Shown here piece by piece: positions 47,978-57,469 of a DNA stretch of 64,000 nucleotides. The number at the start of each line of letters is the position of its first letter. The stretch's first letter is position 1. Location of the stretch: NCBI GenBank assembly GCA_007695145.1, contig REEI01000063.1, positions 1-64,000 on the forward strand, given 5' to 3'. Made by a program: the position numbers and the translations under genes. The notes under the pieces are model-generated. The model was not told the DNA's origin and did not search any database. It was given only the letters and a program-made list of their open reading frames with translations. This stretch comes from Saprospirales bacterium (GTDB lineage Bacteria; Bacteroidota; Bacteroidia; Chitinophagales; Saprospiraceae).

Positions 47978-50100
47978 TGGACAAATCGAGGAAAGTACTC
48001 TTGCTTAGGGTTTTTTTGGTGGCTTTAGGGTTTACCATTTTTGCTCTTGCAATCGCTTTCCAATTGATAAAGGTAAGCCTTATTGAGGGCGCTCATTGGA
48101 GTGCGCAGGCTGAACGTCTTTACCTCAAGACAGTTGAGACGGAAGGAGACAGGGGAGATATATTGAGCGAGAATGGATTGCCCCTTGCTACTTCACTTCA
48201 GTTCTTTGACATACGAATGGATTTAAATACCCAGGCTCTGGATGATCGGATATTTTTTGCTGAAATCGACTCCCTGGCCTGGTATCTCTCCCGATATGTG
48301 GACAGATCTAAAAGTACTGCTGAGTATAGAAATTTTTTAATTCAGAGACGAAGAGCAGGCGAACGCTATCTTTTGCTAAAGCGCAATGCCACCTTTGATG
48401 AAATGAAAATGATCAGTCAGTTTCCGATCCTTAGAAGAGGGCAGTTTAGAGGAGGTTTGATTGTTGAGCGTAAAAGTCGTAGAGTCAAGCCTTTTCGGTC
48501 ACTGGCTTCAAGAACCATAGGACTGGATAGGGATAATGCGCCCAATGTCGGATTAGAGGCAGCTTTTGATGAATATTTGAGAGGTGAAAGAGGAGAGAGA
48601 ACCTTACAGAGGATTTCAGGGGCCAATTGGATACCTGTAGGTGACCTTGCTTTGGGGAATCCGGCCAGAGGAGCCGATGTGGTGACTACCATTAATACCG
48701 ATATTCAGGACGTGGTGCACAACACTTTGCTGAATGCACTCAAACATCACAATGCAAAATATGGGGTTGCTGTAGTTATGCGAACTCAAACGGGGGAGAT
48801 TGTTGCCATCTCTAACCTGGAAAGGCAAAATGGTGTATATATTGAATCCTATAATCACGCTATAGGTTCCCTGGTTGAACCGGGGTCATTGTTTAAACTG
48901 GCTTCAGTTATGGCCTTACTGGAAGATGGGTTGGTTGATGTGGATGAGGAAATTGACATCAATCGGGGAAGAACTACTATCTGTAATAGGACGGTTAGAG
49001 ATTCCGAGCCTCATGAATATACCAGGACGAGCTTTAGGCATTCTTTTGAGATTTCTTCAAATGTCGGAGTGGCCCGAGTGGTCAATGAGCGATATAGAAT
49101 GCAGAATAGAGAGGCTGATTTTATTTCAAGACTCAGGCAATTTGGATTGGATAGGCGAACTGAAATTGAGTTGAGCGGTGAAGCTGACCCCTACATTAAG
49201 GAAGCAGGAAATCGAGCTGAAAACTGGAGTTGCCTTTCCTTGCCGTGGATGTCTTTTGGGTATGAACTCTCAATGACTCCCCTGCAATTGCTCACATTTT
49301 TCAATGCAGTGGCCAACAATGGAAAAGCAGTTAGACCTTATCTTGTTTCTGAGCTGCGACGCGATGGACGCACAATCAGGTCTTTTAGGCCTACTGTATT
49401 GAATCCGGCCATTGCTTCAGAAGCCACCATAGGTGTAGCTCAAGAATTGCTGAAAGGTGTAGTAGAAAATGGAACGGGCCGAAGAATAAAATCAGAGGCA
49501 TTTGAAATAGCCGGTAAAACTGGTACGACACAATTAAATTATACTGATGCAGGAAGAGAGAGAACAGTTTATCAAGCCTCTTTCGCGGGATATTTTCCGG
49601 CCGAAGCGCCAGAGTATACTGCTATTGTGATGATTTCTGAACCGTCGAGAAATGGATTTTATGGAGGCACAGTCGCGGCCCCAGTCTTTAGAGAGATTGC
49701 TGATAAAATCAGAGCAATCAATCCCGACAGAGATCCTGTAGCATTGAAGAATGCAGGTTTAAGACCAGCAAATGTGTCTTTCCCCTACTGGCAGGTTGGA
49801 CAAACTGAAGACTTGAGGTACCTGTTTAATTCCCTCGGATGGTTTCCAGGGGTAGGTGAAGGATCTGACTATTCTATAGTTATGCCAGATGAAGAATTGG
49901 CTTTTAGTTTGAACCCCAGAAGGGTTAGCTCTGATGTGATGCCCAATGTAGTTGGGATGGGTTTGAGGGATGCTCTTTATGTTTTGGAAAGAAAAGGATT
50001 GGAGGTAAGGGCCAGCGGTTACGGACGAGTAGTGCGACAATCTGTTCCTCCGGGATCAGGCCTGAATCATCAATCTGTCGAAATAGTTCTTGACTTATAG
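47977..50100 (+). CDS. ftsI: Division-specific class B penicillin-binding protein with PASTA domain (FtsI/PBP3)
   Basis: A 707-residue transpeptidase. One N-terminal membrane helix (about 10-30) is followed by the PBP dimerisation domain and a transpeptidase domain with the active-site tetrad SLFK (S304), SSN at 360-362 and KTGT at 514-517. A single PASTA domain closes the protein (about 650-707, MPNVVGMGLRDALYVLERKG). It cross-links septal peptidoglycan with FtsW. I use the ATG at 47977, which overlaps the ftsL-like stop; a GTG three bases upstream is also possible. murE follows after 23 bases. Confidence 0.95.
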   Translation: MDKSRKVLLLRVFLVALGFTIFALAIAFQLIKVSLIEGAHWSAQAERLYLKTVETEGDRGDILSENGLPLATSLQFFDIRMDLNTQALDDRIFFAEIDSLAWYLSRYVDRSKSTAEYRNFLIQRRRAGERYLLLKRNATFDEMKMISQFPILRRGQFRGGLIVERKSRRVKPFRSLASRTIGLDRDNAPNVGLEAAFDEYLRGERGERTLQRISGANWIPVGDLALGNPARGADVVTTINTDIQDVVHNTLLNALKHHNAKYGVAVVMRTQTGEIVAISNLERQNGVYIESYNHAIGSLVEPGSLFKLASVMALLEDGLVDVDEEIDINRGRTTICNRTVRDSEPHEYTRTSFRHSFEISSNVGVARVVNERYRMQNREADFISRLRQFGLDRRTEIELSGEADPYIKEAGNRAENWSCLSLPWMSFGYELSMTPLQLLTFFNAVANNGKAVRPYLVSELRRDGRTIRSFRPTVLNPAIASEATIGVAQELLKGVVENGTGRRIKSEAFEIAGKTGTTQLNYTDAGRERTVYQASFAGYFPAEAPEYTAIVMISEPSRNGFYGGTVAAPVFREIADKIRAINPDRDPVALKNAGLRPANVSFPYWQVGQTEDLRYLFNSLGWFPGVGEGSDYSIVMPDEELAFSLNPRRVSSDVMPNVVGMGLRDALYVLERKGLEVRASGYGRVVRQSVPPGSGLNHQSVEIVLDL

Positions 50101-50123
50101 TTCTTTGAAAAAATTCCACGAAA

Positions 50124-51584
50124 ATGAAAGTCAGGAACCTGTTGAAAAATGTGGAAGTTTTAGATTATCAGTATGACGATAATCTCAGTGTAAAGGGAAT
50201 CATACGCGATTCCAGACTGGTCTCCAGGGGTGATGCATTTGTAGCGATCAGAGGATACAGTGTGGATGGGCATGATTTTGTGAAAAATGCGGTAGAAAAT
50301 GGCGCTATTTTGGTGATTGCTGAGGATGAGGTTAATTTGCCGGACGCAGTTGCACGGGTGAGAGTTAAATCCACCAGAAAGACCTGGAGCAGAATAGCTT
50401 GTAATAGGTTTGGCAACCCGAGTGATAAATTGGATTTGGTGGGAGTGACCGGAACCAACGGAAAAACCACAACGGCTACCTTGCTTTACGAGATGTTTAC
50501 CGCTTTGGATAATAAATGTGGACTAATATCGACCAATGGCAACAAAATCGGCGACCAGACTTTTCCAGCTACCCATACTACTCCCGACCCTATGGAACTC
50601 AATCGGCTGCTTAAAGATATGGTAAAAGAGGGTTGTAGATATGCTTTCATGGAGGTGAGTTCTCATGCGCTGGATCAGGATAGAATAGAGGGACTTCATT
50701 TTGCAGGAGCCATTTTTACCAATCTCACTCATGATCACCTGGATTATCACGGCGATTTTATGAGCTACCTAAAAGCTAAGAAAAAATTGTTCGATCAGTT
50801 GAGTGAGGAGAGTTTTGCACTGGTGAACGCTGATGACAAGAACAGTTCAGTAATGATCCAAAACTGCAAGGCTCAAAAATTGACTTACGGTTTAAAAAGA
50901 GATGCCGGATTTAGGGCCCGCATAGTCGAAAATACTATTGAAGGGCTTCACCTTGAGATTGACAGATTCTCTGCCCACTTTTTACTGGCAGGAGAGTACA
51001 ATGCCTCCAATTTATTGGCTGCATACGGATGTGGGAGGAAGTTGGGAGTTAGTAGCGTGGAATTGCTCACCGTTCTTTCCAGGTTAAAAGGACCTGAAGG
51101 GAGATTTGAAAAAATACATTCGAGTAGTGATTTGCCCTTTGTAGTGATTGATTATGCACATAGTCCGGATGCTTTAAAGAAAATATTGCAGGCTATGGTG
51201 AAGATGAAAAAGAATGGGCAGCGATTGATCACCGTATTTGGTTGTGGAGGAGATCGCGACAGGACTAAGAGGCCTGAAATGGGCAAGATTGCAGCTGAAC
51301 TTAGCGATGAGGTGATAATTACCTCAGATAATCCGCGGTCAGAGAATCCCGCAATGATTATTGAAGAAGTATCGGTGGGAATTGAAGAGGAAGATTTGAC
51401 TAAAGTCAGGAAAATAAGCTCGAGAAAAGAGGCCATTCAAGTGGCCTGTAGAATTGCCCGCCGTGGAGATATTGTTTTAATTGCCGGCAAAGGACATGAA
51501 AAATATCAAGAAATCAATGGGGAAAAAGTTCCCTTCGACGATAAAGAAATAGCTCGCAAGGCTCTTGAAAGCCTTACAGCTTAA
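50124..51584 (+). CDS. murE: UDP-MurNAc-L-Ala-D-Glu:meso-diaminopimelate ligase
   Basis: A 486-residue Mur ligase that adds the third residue of the peptidoglycan stem peptide, using ATP. The P-loop is VTGTNGKTTT (from residue 110 region), with HTTPDPMEL and SSHALDQDRIEG in the central domain. The DNPR motif at 402-405 contacts meso-diaminopimelate, so this enzyme is predicted to add meso-DAP rather than lysine. It is the only Mur ligase in the cluster. Confidence 0.96.
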   Translation: MKVRNLLKNVEVLDYQYDDNLSVKGIIRDSRLVSRGDAFVAIRGYSVDGHDFVKNAVENGAILVIAEDEVNLPDAVARVRVKSTRKTWSRIACNRFGNPSDKLDLVGVTGTNGKTTTATLLYEMFTALDNKCGLISTNGNKIGDQTFPATHTTPDPMELNRLLKDMVKEGCRYAFMEVSSHALDQDRIEGLHFAGAIFTNLTHDHLDYHGDFMSYLKAKKKLFDQLSEESFALVNADDKNSSVMIQNCKAQKLTYGLKRDAGFRARIVENTIEGLHLEIDRFSAHFLLAGEYNASNLLAAYGCGRKLGVSSVELLTVLSRLKGPEGRFEKIHSSSDLPFVVIDYAHSPDALKKILQAMVKMKKNGQRLITVFGCGGDRDRTKRPEMGKIAAELSDEVIITSDNPRSENPAMIIEEVSVGIEEEDLTKVRKISSRKEAIQVACRIARRGDIVLIAGKGHEKYQEINGEKVPFDDKEIARKALESLTA

Positions 51585-51703
51585 AGATAGGTTGGTTTAT
51601 TATTATCAATTTCAGGTTGGTAAACAGATGCAGCACGGTCGCCGTGAAGATTGGTTGGAACTTTTTCTGGTGACCGGCTGCCTTCTGTTTTAGTTGAATG
51701 CAA

Positions 51704-52960
51704 ATGTTGTACCACATTTTTGAATTCTTGGAAAAAAATTTCGATCTGCCCGGCACCGGGTTGTTTCGATTCCTGACTTTCAGGGCCGGTTTGGCAATTA
51801 TACTGTCCCTGATAATCTCTATGATCTTTGGAAGCAGGATCATTAAATATTTGAAACGCAAACAAATTGGTGAGTCTGTTAGGGACCTCGGTCTGGATGG
51901 ACAAAAGGAAAAGGAGGGAACTCCAACCATGGGCGGAATAATCATTGTCCTGGGTATTGTTGTTCCTACCCTCTTGCTGGCTGACCTCACCAACATATAC
52001 GTCCAACTCATGCTTTTGGTCACTTTTTGGATGGCAATCATCGGATTTACAGATGACTACATCAAAGTTTTTAAAAAGGACAAGAAGGGTTTGAGTGGCA
52101 AATTTAAAGTGATCGGTCAGGTTGGATTGGGCCTGATTGTGGGTGTGACCATGTTGATGAGCGATGATGTAGTTGTAAGGGTCAGTCTGGAAAATGCCCA
52201 GGAAAAAGGTTACGAAATAATAAAAGTGGTCGAAAGGCCCAATTTAAGCAATACTGAACTAAAACAAATGGCCTACGTGAAAACGACATTGACTAATGTG
52301 CCCTTTTTGAAAGGAAATAACCTGGACTACAGGGCATTGGTCGCTTTTGCGGGAGATAATGCCTCGCGATTGGCGGATATCCTTTTTGTTTTCCTCGTTA
52401 TTTTTATTGTCACAGCAGTTTCTAACGCCGCCAACCTCACCGATGGACTCGACGGATTGGCCGCTGGTGTCTCAGCAATAATTGGTGCCATACTGGGTGT
52501 ATTTGCCTACGTTTCAGGCCATAACATCTTTGCCGACTACCTCAATATTCTTTACCTGCCTTTTTCAGGAGAACTTGTCGTTTACAGCGCTGCATTTATT
52601 GGCGCCTGTATTGGGTTCCTTTGGTATAACGCCTATCCTGCAAGAATCTTCATGGGAGACACCGGGTCATTGACCATAGGAGGTATCATTGCTGCACTTG
52701 CTATTGTATTGAGAAAAGAATTGCTCATACCTATACTGTGTGGGATTTTCCTGATTGAAAATCTATCGGTCATGATTCAGGTGGCCTGGTTCAAATATAC
52801 AAAGAAGAGATATGGACAGGGTAGAAGGGTCTTTTTAATGGCCCCTCTCCATCACCACTATCAAAAAATGGGAATGCATGAATCGCAGATTGTGACCCGG
52901 TTTTGGATAGTGGGCGTTCTGTTGGCTGTGATTTCGGTAATAACTCTCAAGATAAGATAA
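51704..52960 (+). CDS. mraY: Phospho-MurNAc-pentapeptide transferase MraY
   Basis: A 418-residue integral membrane transferase that makes lipid I on undecaprenyl phosphate. Conserved sites include [26 protein letters not shown] with catalytic aspartates, [12 protein letters not shown] and [11 protein letters not shown]. About ten membrane segments. Of two nearby ATG codons, the one at 51704 gives [14 protein letters not shown], which matches typical Bacteroidota starts. The 51698 alternative adds two residues. The next gene, ftsW, begins one base after the stop, where murD would be expected. Confidence 0.96.
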   Translation: MLYHIFEFLEKNFDLPGTGLFRFLTFRAGLAIILSLIISMIFGSRIIKYLKRKQIGESVRDLGLDGQKEKEGTPTMGGIIIVLGIVVPTLLLADLTNIYVQLMLLVTFWMAIIGFTDDYIKVFKKDKKGLSGKFKVIGQVGLGLIVGVTMLMSDDVVVRVSLENAQEKGYEIIKVVERPNLSNTELKQMAYVKTTLTNVPFLKGNNLDYRALVAFAGDNASRLADILFVFLVIFIVTAVSNAANLTDGLDGLAAGVSAIIGAILGVFAYVSGHNIFADYLNILYLPFSGELVVYSAAFIGACIGFLWYNAYPARIFMGDTGSLTIGGIIAALAIVLRKELLIPILCGIFLIENLSVMIQVAWFKYTKKRYGQGRRVFLMAPLHHHYQKMGMHESQIVTRFWIVGVLLAVISVITLKIR

Positions 52961-52961
52961 T

Positions 52962-54143
52962 ATGACTCTGGGCAAAAAATTATATCACCTGCTAAAAGGA
53001 GAGAAGTTTATCTGGCTCGCTTTGCTGATACTTCCTCTCTTTTCAGTGCTCGTGGTTTACAGTGCTTCAGGTAGTCTTGCACATATGTCAAGGGGAGGAA
53101 ATACTGAATTTTATATGATCAAGCATGGAACCATTCTTGCGATTGGTTTTATGCTGGCTCTAATTTGCTCGAGATTGCACTACATGAATTTTGCACGCTT
53201 TTCCGGGCTGTTGTTATTGGTCTCGATAGCGCTTTTGATTCTTACCCTGACCAATGGAGTTGAAATTAATGGTGCTAGACGATGGCTGATGATTCCATTG
53301 ATTGATGTAACTTTTCAAACATCAGACCTTGCCAAACTCTCACTCATCCTCTATCTGGCTACTCAATTGTCCCTTAACCGTCAATGCACCAAGGACTTGC
53401 AATCAGCCTTTTGGCCGGTTCTCTTTCCGGTTGGCCTGGTTTGTCTTTTAATCGCACCGGCAGATTTTTCTACTGCGGCTATGCTTTTCGCCACATGCTT
53501 TACTATGATGTTTATCGGCCAGATGAACTTGAAGCTTTTGGGTTCAATGTTTTTTATCGGTGGTTTGATGGTTCTACTGCTATTGTTTTGGGGTGCTTAT
53601 TTTCCCGAATTAGTTAGGGCAGAAACCTGGAGCAATAGACTGGCCTCCTTTTTTAGCGGAACAGGTGACAGCTATCAGGTTGATCAGGCAAAAATTGCCA
53701 TAGCAGAAGGGGGGTGGATTGGTCTTGGGCCGGGTAACAGTATTCAACGAAATTTCTTGCCTTCTCCCTACTCGGACTTTATCTATGCGATCATAGTCGA
53801 AGAGTATGGTTTGGTCGGAGGGATAGCTGTTTTGCTAGGATTTATGTTCCTTTTCTTCCGATGTGTGGCCCTTGTAACAAACAGTCCAAAGGCGTTTGGA
53901 GCTATTGTAGCTATTGGTTTGAGTATCAGCCTGACTCTACAGGCACTTTTAAATATGGCCGTTTCTGTCAACCTTCTTCCCGTGACAGGACTGACTCTTC
54001 CCCTCATCAGCATGGGGGGTACTTCTGTCCTCTTTGCCTGTATCACAATAGGTATTATACTGAGCGTGAGCAGACATGTGGATAGTAAAGAAGACAGGAA
54101 TCAACTGAATAAAACAGAGATAGCCTATGAGAGTGCTGATTAG
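52962..54143 (+). CDS. ftsW: SEDS-family peptidoglycan polymerase FtsW
   Basis: A 393-residue protein with about ten membrane helices, the size usual for FtsW. It has GARRWLMIPL, the SEDS signature QVDQAKIAIAEGGWIGLGPGNS and the C-terminal GLTLPLISMGGTS. FtsW polymerises septal glycan strands from lipid II and works with the division PBP encoded upstream. Its 3' end overlaps murG by 17 bases, so the two are translationally coupled. Confidence 0.95.
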   Translation: MTLGKKLYHLLKGEKFIWLALLILPLFSVLVVYSASGSLAHMSRGGNTEFYMIKHGTILAIGFMLALICSRLHYMNFARFSGLLLLVSIALLILTLTNGVEINGARRWLMIPLIDVTFQTSDLAKLSLILYLATQLSLNRQCTKDLQSAFWPVLFPVGLVCLLIAPADFSTAAMLFATCFTMMFIGQMNLKLLGSMFFIGGLMVLLLLFWGAYFPELVRAETWSNRLASFFSGTGDSYQVDQAKIAIAEGGWIGLGPGNSIQRNFLPSPYSDFIYAIIVEEYGLVGGIAVLLGFMFLFFRCVALVTNSPKAFGAIVAIGLSISLTLQALLNMAVSVNLLPVTGLTLPLISMGGTSVLFACITIGIILSVSRHVDSKEDRNQLNKTEIAYESAD

Positions 54144-55215
54144 TGGAGGTGGAACAGGCGGGCACATTTTTCCCGCCATCGCTGTAGCTGATGCTTTAAA
54201 AGAAATGCAGCCCGATATTGAAATTCAGTTCGTCGGTGCTGAGGGTAAAATGGAAATGGAAAAAATCCCGAAAGCGGGATACCCAATTGTGGGTTTGCCT
54301 ATCAGTGGAATTCAGAGAAAGTGGTCTCTTAAAAATCTGAGCGTTCCGCTGAAATTGTTGAAAAGTTTTCGAATGGCGAAAAGGTTGCTTAGGGAGTTTC
54401 AACCCGATGTCGTTTTTGGAGTGGGAGGTTACGCAAGTGCCCCCACCGTAAAAATGGCCCAGTGGATGAATATTCCCACTGCTATACTGGAGCAAAACAA
54501 CTTTCCCGGCCTGGCAAATAAACTGCTGGTAAAGGGAGCAAAAGTAGTTTTCGTAGCATATGCAGATATGGAACGCTTTTTCCCAAAGGATAAAATTCTT
54601 TTTACAGGCAATCCCGTCAGGAGGGATATTAGGTCTTTATCAGGTAAGAGTGAAGAAGCAAAGCGCTTTTTCGATTGGGGTCAAAGTAAGAAAACGCTCC
54701 TTTTTTTTGGAGGAAGCTTGGGAGCCAGAACCATTAATCTGGCAGTAAGAGATGCAACCGATTGGCTTAGAAGGCGAGACGACGTGCTCGTAATCTGGCA
54801 AACCGGAAAAAGCGATGAGTCTCTCCTGGACTCAGAAACTGCAAAACTCCCTAATGTTCGGGCGATGCAGTTTATTGACAGGATGGACCTCGCTTACGCT
54901 CTTGCAGATTTGGTCATCTGCAGAGCGGGAGCATTGACTATCTCAGAACTCGCTCTGGTTGCCAAACCGGCAGTTCTGGTTCCCTCTCCAAATGTTGCTG
55001 AAGACCATCAGAAAAAAAATGCGGTCTACCTTGCCGATAGGAATGCAGCCCGCATGGTTGAAGATCACCTTGCCGGTGATAGTCTCATTCCAGAAGTTTT
55101 TAAGCTTTTGGATGATGAAAACTCCCTGCGAACATTAGCTAAAAACATAAAAAGTGAAGCTAAAATGGATGCAGAAAAAAAAATTGCTGAAAAGTTACTT
55201 AGATTAAAGAATTAA
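54127..55215 (+). CDS. murG: UDP-GlcNAc:lipid I N-acetylglucosaminyltransferase MurG
   Basis: A 362-residue GT-B glycosyltransferase that turns lipid I into lipid II on the cytoplasmic face. Motifs are the N-terminal GGGTGGHIFPAIAVA, VFGVGGYASAP, FFGGSLGAR and the UDP-GlcNAc-binding ICRAGALTISEL. Normal length. Downstream, ftsQ begins after 16 bases, where murC would be expected. Confidence 0.96.
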   Translation: MRVLISGGGTGGHIFPAIAVADALKEMQPDIEIQFVGAEGKMEMEKIPKAGYPIVGLPISGIQRKWSLKNLSVPLKLLKSFRMAKRLLREFQPDVVFGVGGYASAPTVKMAQWMNIPTAILEQNNFPGLANKLLVKGAKVVFVAYADMERFFPKDKILFTGNPVRRDIRSLSGKSEEAKRFFDWGQSKKTLLFFGGSLGARTINLAVRDATDWLRRRDDVLVIWQTGKSDESLLDSETAKLPNVRAMQFIDRMDLAYALADLVICRAGALTISELALVAKPAVLVPSPNVAEDHQKKNAVYLADRNAARMVEDHLAGDSLIPEVFKLLDDENSLRTLAKNIKSEAKMDAEKKIAEKLLRLKN

Positions 55216-55219
55216 TAAA

Positions 55220-55227
55220 TATATTTG
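55220..55227 (+). promoter_or_regulatory. Possible internal promoter before ftsQ
   Basis: TATATTTG matches the -7 box TAnnTTTG and lies 4 bases before the ftsQ ATG. If used, it would give a leaderless ftsQ-ftsA-ftsZ transcript. No clear -33 TTG element is present, so chance is possible in this AT-rich gap. Confidence 0.35.
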
Positions 55228-55231
55228 TGGC

Positions 55232-56029
55232 ATGAAAATCAATACTAAACATATAGTAAAATTATTTACTGGGATGGCCGTTCTATCAGCGTGGTTCTGT
55301 CTTGTTTGGCTATTGGTTGCTTCAACTGGCTTTCAGAAGGATAAAATGATGGTCGGATTGGAGATTTTGGTGCTCAATTCTGAAAGTAAAGTTCACTTGC
55401 TGGAGGATAGGAAGTTATCTGAGTACATTCACGAATTGCTGGATGATTCCGTCCACACTTATAGAATTAGCGAATTTCCGGTAGCCATGCTCAGCAAAAA
55501 GTTGAATGACCACCCTTATGTTGGAGAGGCAAGGATTTTTGTTTCAAAAACGGGACTATTAAAGGTAGAATGCCTACCGAATTATCCCGTGGCAAGGGTT
55601 ATTCCGGCCCGTTCAAAGTCTTATTTTGTCGACTACAATGGACGTGTTATGCCATTGACTGAAGATGTCCAGCTTCGCTTGCCGGTAGTTAGGGGCAGGG
55701 TGCCCGATGGAAATACTGAAAAAGAGGAAGATTTAAGAAAGTTGGAGGAGATTGGAAGCCTTGCTACAATAATAGGAAGGAGTGAATTTATGACTGTCTT
55801 GACAGATCAGATTCTTATAACAGCTTTGGGAGATTATGTATTGATTCCCTCAATTGGAAACGAAAAAATTGTCTTGGGCTCTTTTGAAAGAATGGAGGAT
55901 AAAATTATTGATACAGAGGAGTTTTACAGCCAGGTGATTGCACAGACCGGTTGGAATGTATATGAAAAAATCAGTTTGAAATTTGAAGGTCAGGTAGTGG
56001 CTACCAGAAGAGAACCGGCCAGCCCTTAA
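55232..56029 (+). CDS. ftsQ: FtsQ/DivIB-like division protein
   Basis: A 265-residue bitopic protein: one N-terminal membrane helix (about 10-32), then a periplasmic region that fits the POTRA and beta domains of FtsQ (ISEFPVAMLSKKLNDHPYVGEARIFVSKTG, written here in short as residues about 85-115; then VECLPNYPVARVIP). FtsQ recruits FtsL and FtsB to the septum. The sequence is divergent, as in other Bacteroidota. The identification rests on topology, POTRA-like pattern and its place before ftsA. Confidence 0.87.
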   Translation: MKINTKHIVKLFTGMAVLSAWFCLVWLLVASTGFQKDKMMVGLEILVLNSESKVHLLEDRKLSEYIHELLDDSVHTYRISEFPVAMLSKKLNDHPYVGEARIFVSKTGLLKVECLPNYPVARVIPARSKSYFVDYNGRVMPLTEDVQLRLPVVRGRVPDGNTEKEEDLRKLEEIGSLATIIGRSEFMTVLTDQILITALGDYVLIPSIGNEKIVLGSFERMEDKIIDTEEFYSQVIAQTGWNVYEKISLKFEGQVVATRREPASP

Positions 56030-56054
56030 ATTTTTGCTGAATAGTAGTTAAATC

Positions 56055-57437
56055 ATGAGAAAAGATCAAAAATTATCTGATATGGAAAAATCTCAACAAT
56101 TCAGAAAGGATGTTGTATTCGCCCTTGACATTGGTACAACCAAGGTGGTTGCTCTTGCCGGGAGAAAGGATGAGTATGACCGAATCGAGATACTCGCTGT
56201 CAGTACCGTAGAGTCGACCGGCGTACTAAGAGGCATGGTGTCAAATATCGATAAAACGGTCACTGCCATCAACAGAGCCATCAGTCACGTGGAACGCAAA
56301 TGTGGTGTTCAGGCCAAGGAAGTAGTTGTTGGTATTGCTGGGAGTCATATCAGGAGTATTCAACACAGAGGAGTTCTCACTCGCGAGAATAGTGATATGG
56401 AGATTGGTGAGAGCGATATCCGCAAGTTGAAGAAGGATATGCACAAAATTGTATTGAGTCCCGGCGACAAAATTATCCACGTTATTCCCCAGGATTACAC
56501 TGTAGATAATGAATACGGAATTTTGGACCCCAAGGGGATGTCAGGGGTTCGCCTGGAGGCTAACTTTCACATCATCACAGGTCAGCACACTGCATTTAAC
56601 AACATTAAGAGATGTGTTGAAAAAGCCGGCCTAAAGGTTACAGATATTATCCTCGAGCCCATTGCATCTGGGAAAGCTGTGCTGAGTCCAGATGAAATGG
56701 AAGCAGGTGTTGCAGTTGTCGATATAGGGGGTGGAACTACGGACCTTACTGTCATTCATGAAAATGTAATTCGCCATACGGGAGTGATTCCTTTCGGTGG
56801 TAGTTCAGTTACAAAGGATATTAAGGAAGGCTGTATAGTCATGAATGACCAGGCCGAAAAGCTAAAGACCAAGTTTGGCTATGCGGTTGCTGAAAAGTTG
56901 AAGGGGGATCAAATAATTACTATCCCAGGTATCAAGGGGCGTGAGGCGAAGGAATTATCTCAGAAAAACATTTCTCGCATAATTCAGGCCCGTATGGAAG
57001 AAATTTTTGACTATGTCCTTAAAGAACTTGAAGCTTCGGGCTATTACAAGAAGCTCATTGCAGGGGTAGTATTGACAGGTGGTGGCGCAAACTTAAAATG
57101 CGTCAAGGATCTCGCAAGCTATCACCTCTCCCTTTCAACAAGAGTTGGAATGCCTATAGAAAATCTCGCCCATGGTTTTCCCAAGCTGATTGCGGATCCA
57201 CTTTATTCAACTGCCGTTGGTTTGTTGATCCATGCAATTGATGAGAATCAAAAATTGCCTACTCCTCCCGAAGGCGTTCAAGGCACTACAAAAGATGGCA
57301 AACCCAAAGGTGATGGGTTAGAAGGGACAGGTGTAGAGGATCCGGGAGGTGGCTCTGGTAAAAAGAGTTTTTTAGATAAACTGTTCAACCAGGCGGTGGA
57401 TATACTAAGCCCCAAAACAGATCGTGACCTTTATTAA
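56055..57437 (+). CDS. ftsA: Cell division protein FtsA
   Basis: A 460-residue actin-like ATPase that tethers FtsZ to the membrane. Actin-fold motifs are VFALDIGTTKVVALAG near residue 20, VAVVDIGGGTTDLTVI and VLTGGGANLKCVKDL. The C-terminal extension is a glycine-rich linker, followed by an amphipathic helix KKSFLDKLFNQAVDIL that should be the membrane-targeting sequence, and ends TDRDLY. An ATG at 56082 would give a start 9 residues shorter. Directly upstream of ftsZ. Confidence 0.96.
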   Translation: MRKDQKLSDMEKSQQFRKDVVFALDIGTTKVVALAGRKDEYDRIEILAVSTVESTGVLRGMVSNIDKTVTAINRAISHVERKCGVQAKEVVVGIAGSHIRSIQHRGVLTRENSDMEIGESDIRKLKKDMHKIVLSPGDKIIHVIPQDYTVDNEYGILDPKGMSGVRLEANFHIITGQHTAFNNIKRCVEKAGLKVTDIILEPIASGKAVLSPDEMEAGVAVVDIGGGTTDLTVIHENVIRHTGVIPFGGSSVTKDIKEGCIVMNDQAEKLKTKFGYAVAEKLKGDQIITIPGIKGREAKELSQKNISRIIQARMEEIFDYVLKELEASGYYKKLIAGVVLTGGGANLKCVKDLASYHLSLSTRVGMPIENLAHGFPKLIADPLYSTAVGLLIHAIDENQKLPTPPEGVQGTTKDGKPKGDGLEGTGVEDPGGGSGKKSFLDKLFNQAVDILSPKTDRDLY

Positions 57438-57469
57438 TCGCTTTTTTAAATAACAGAAAAATTATAGAT

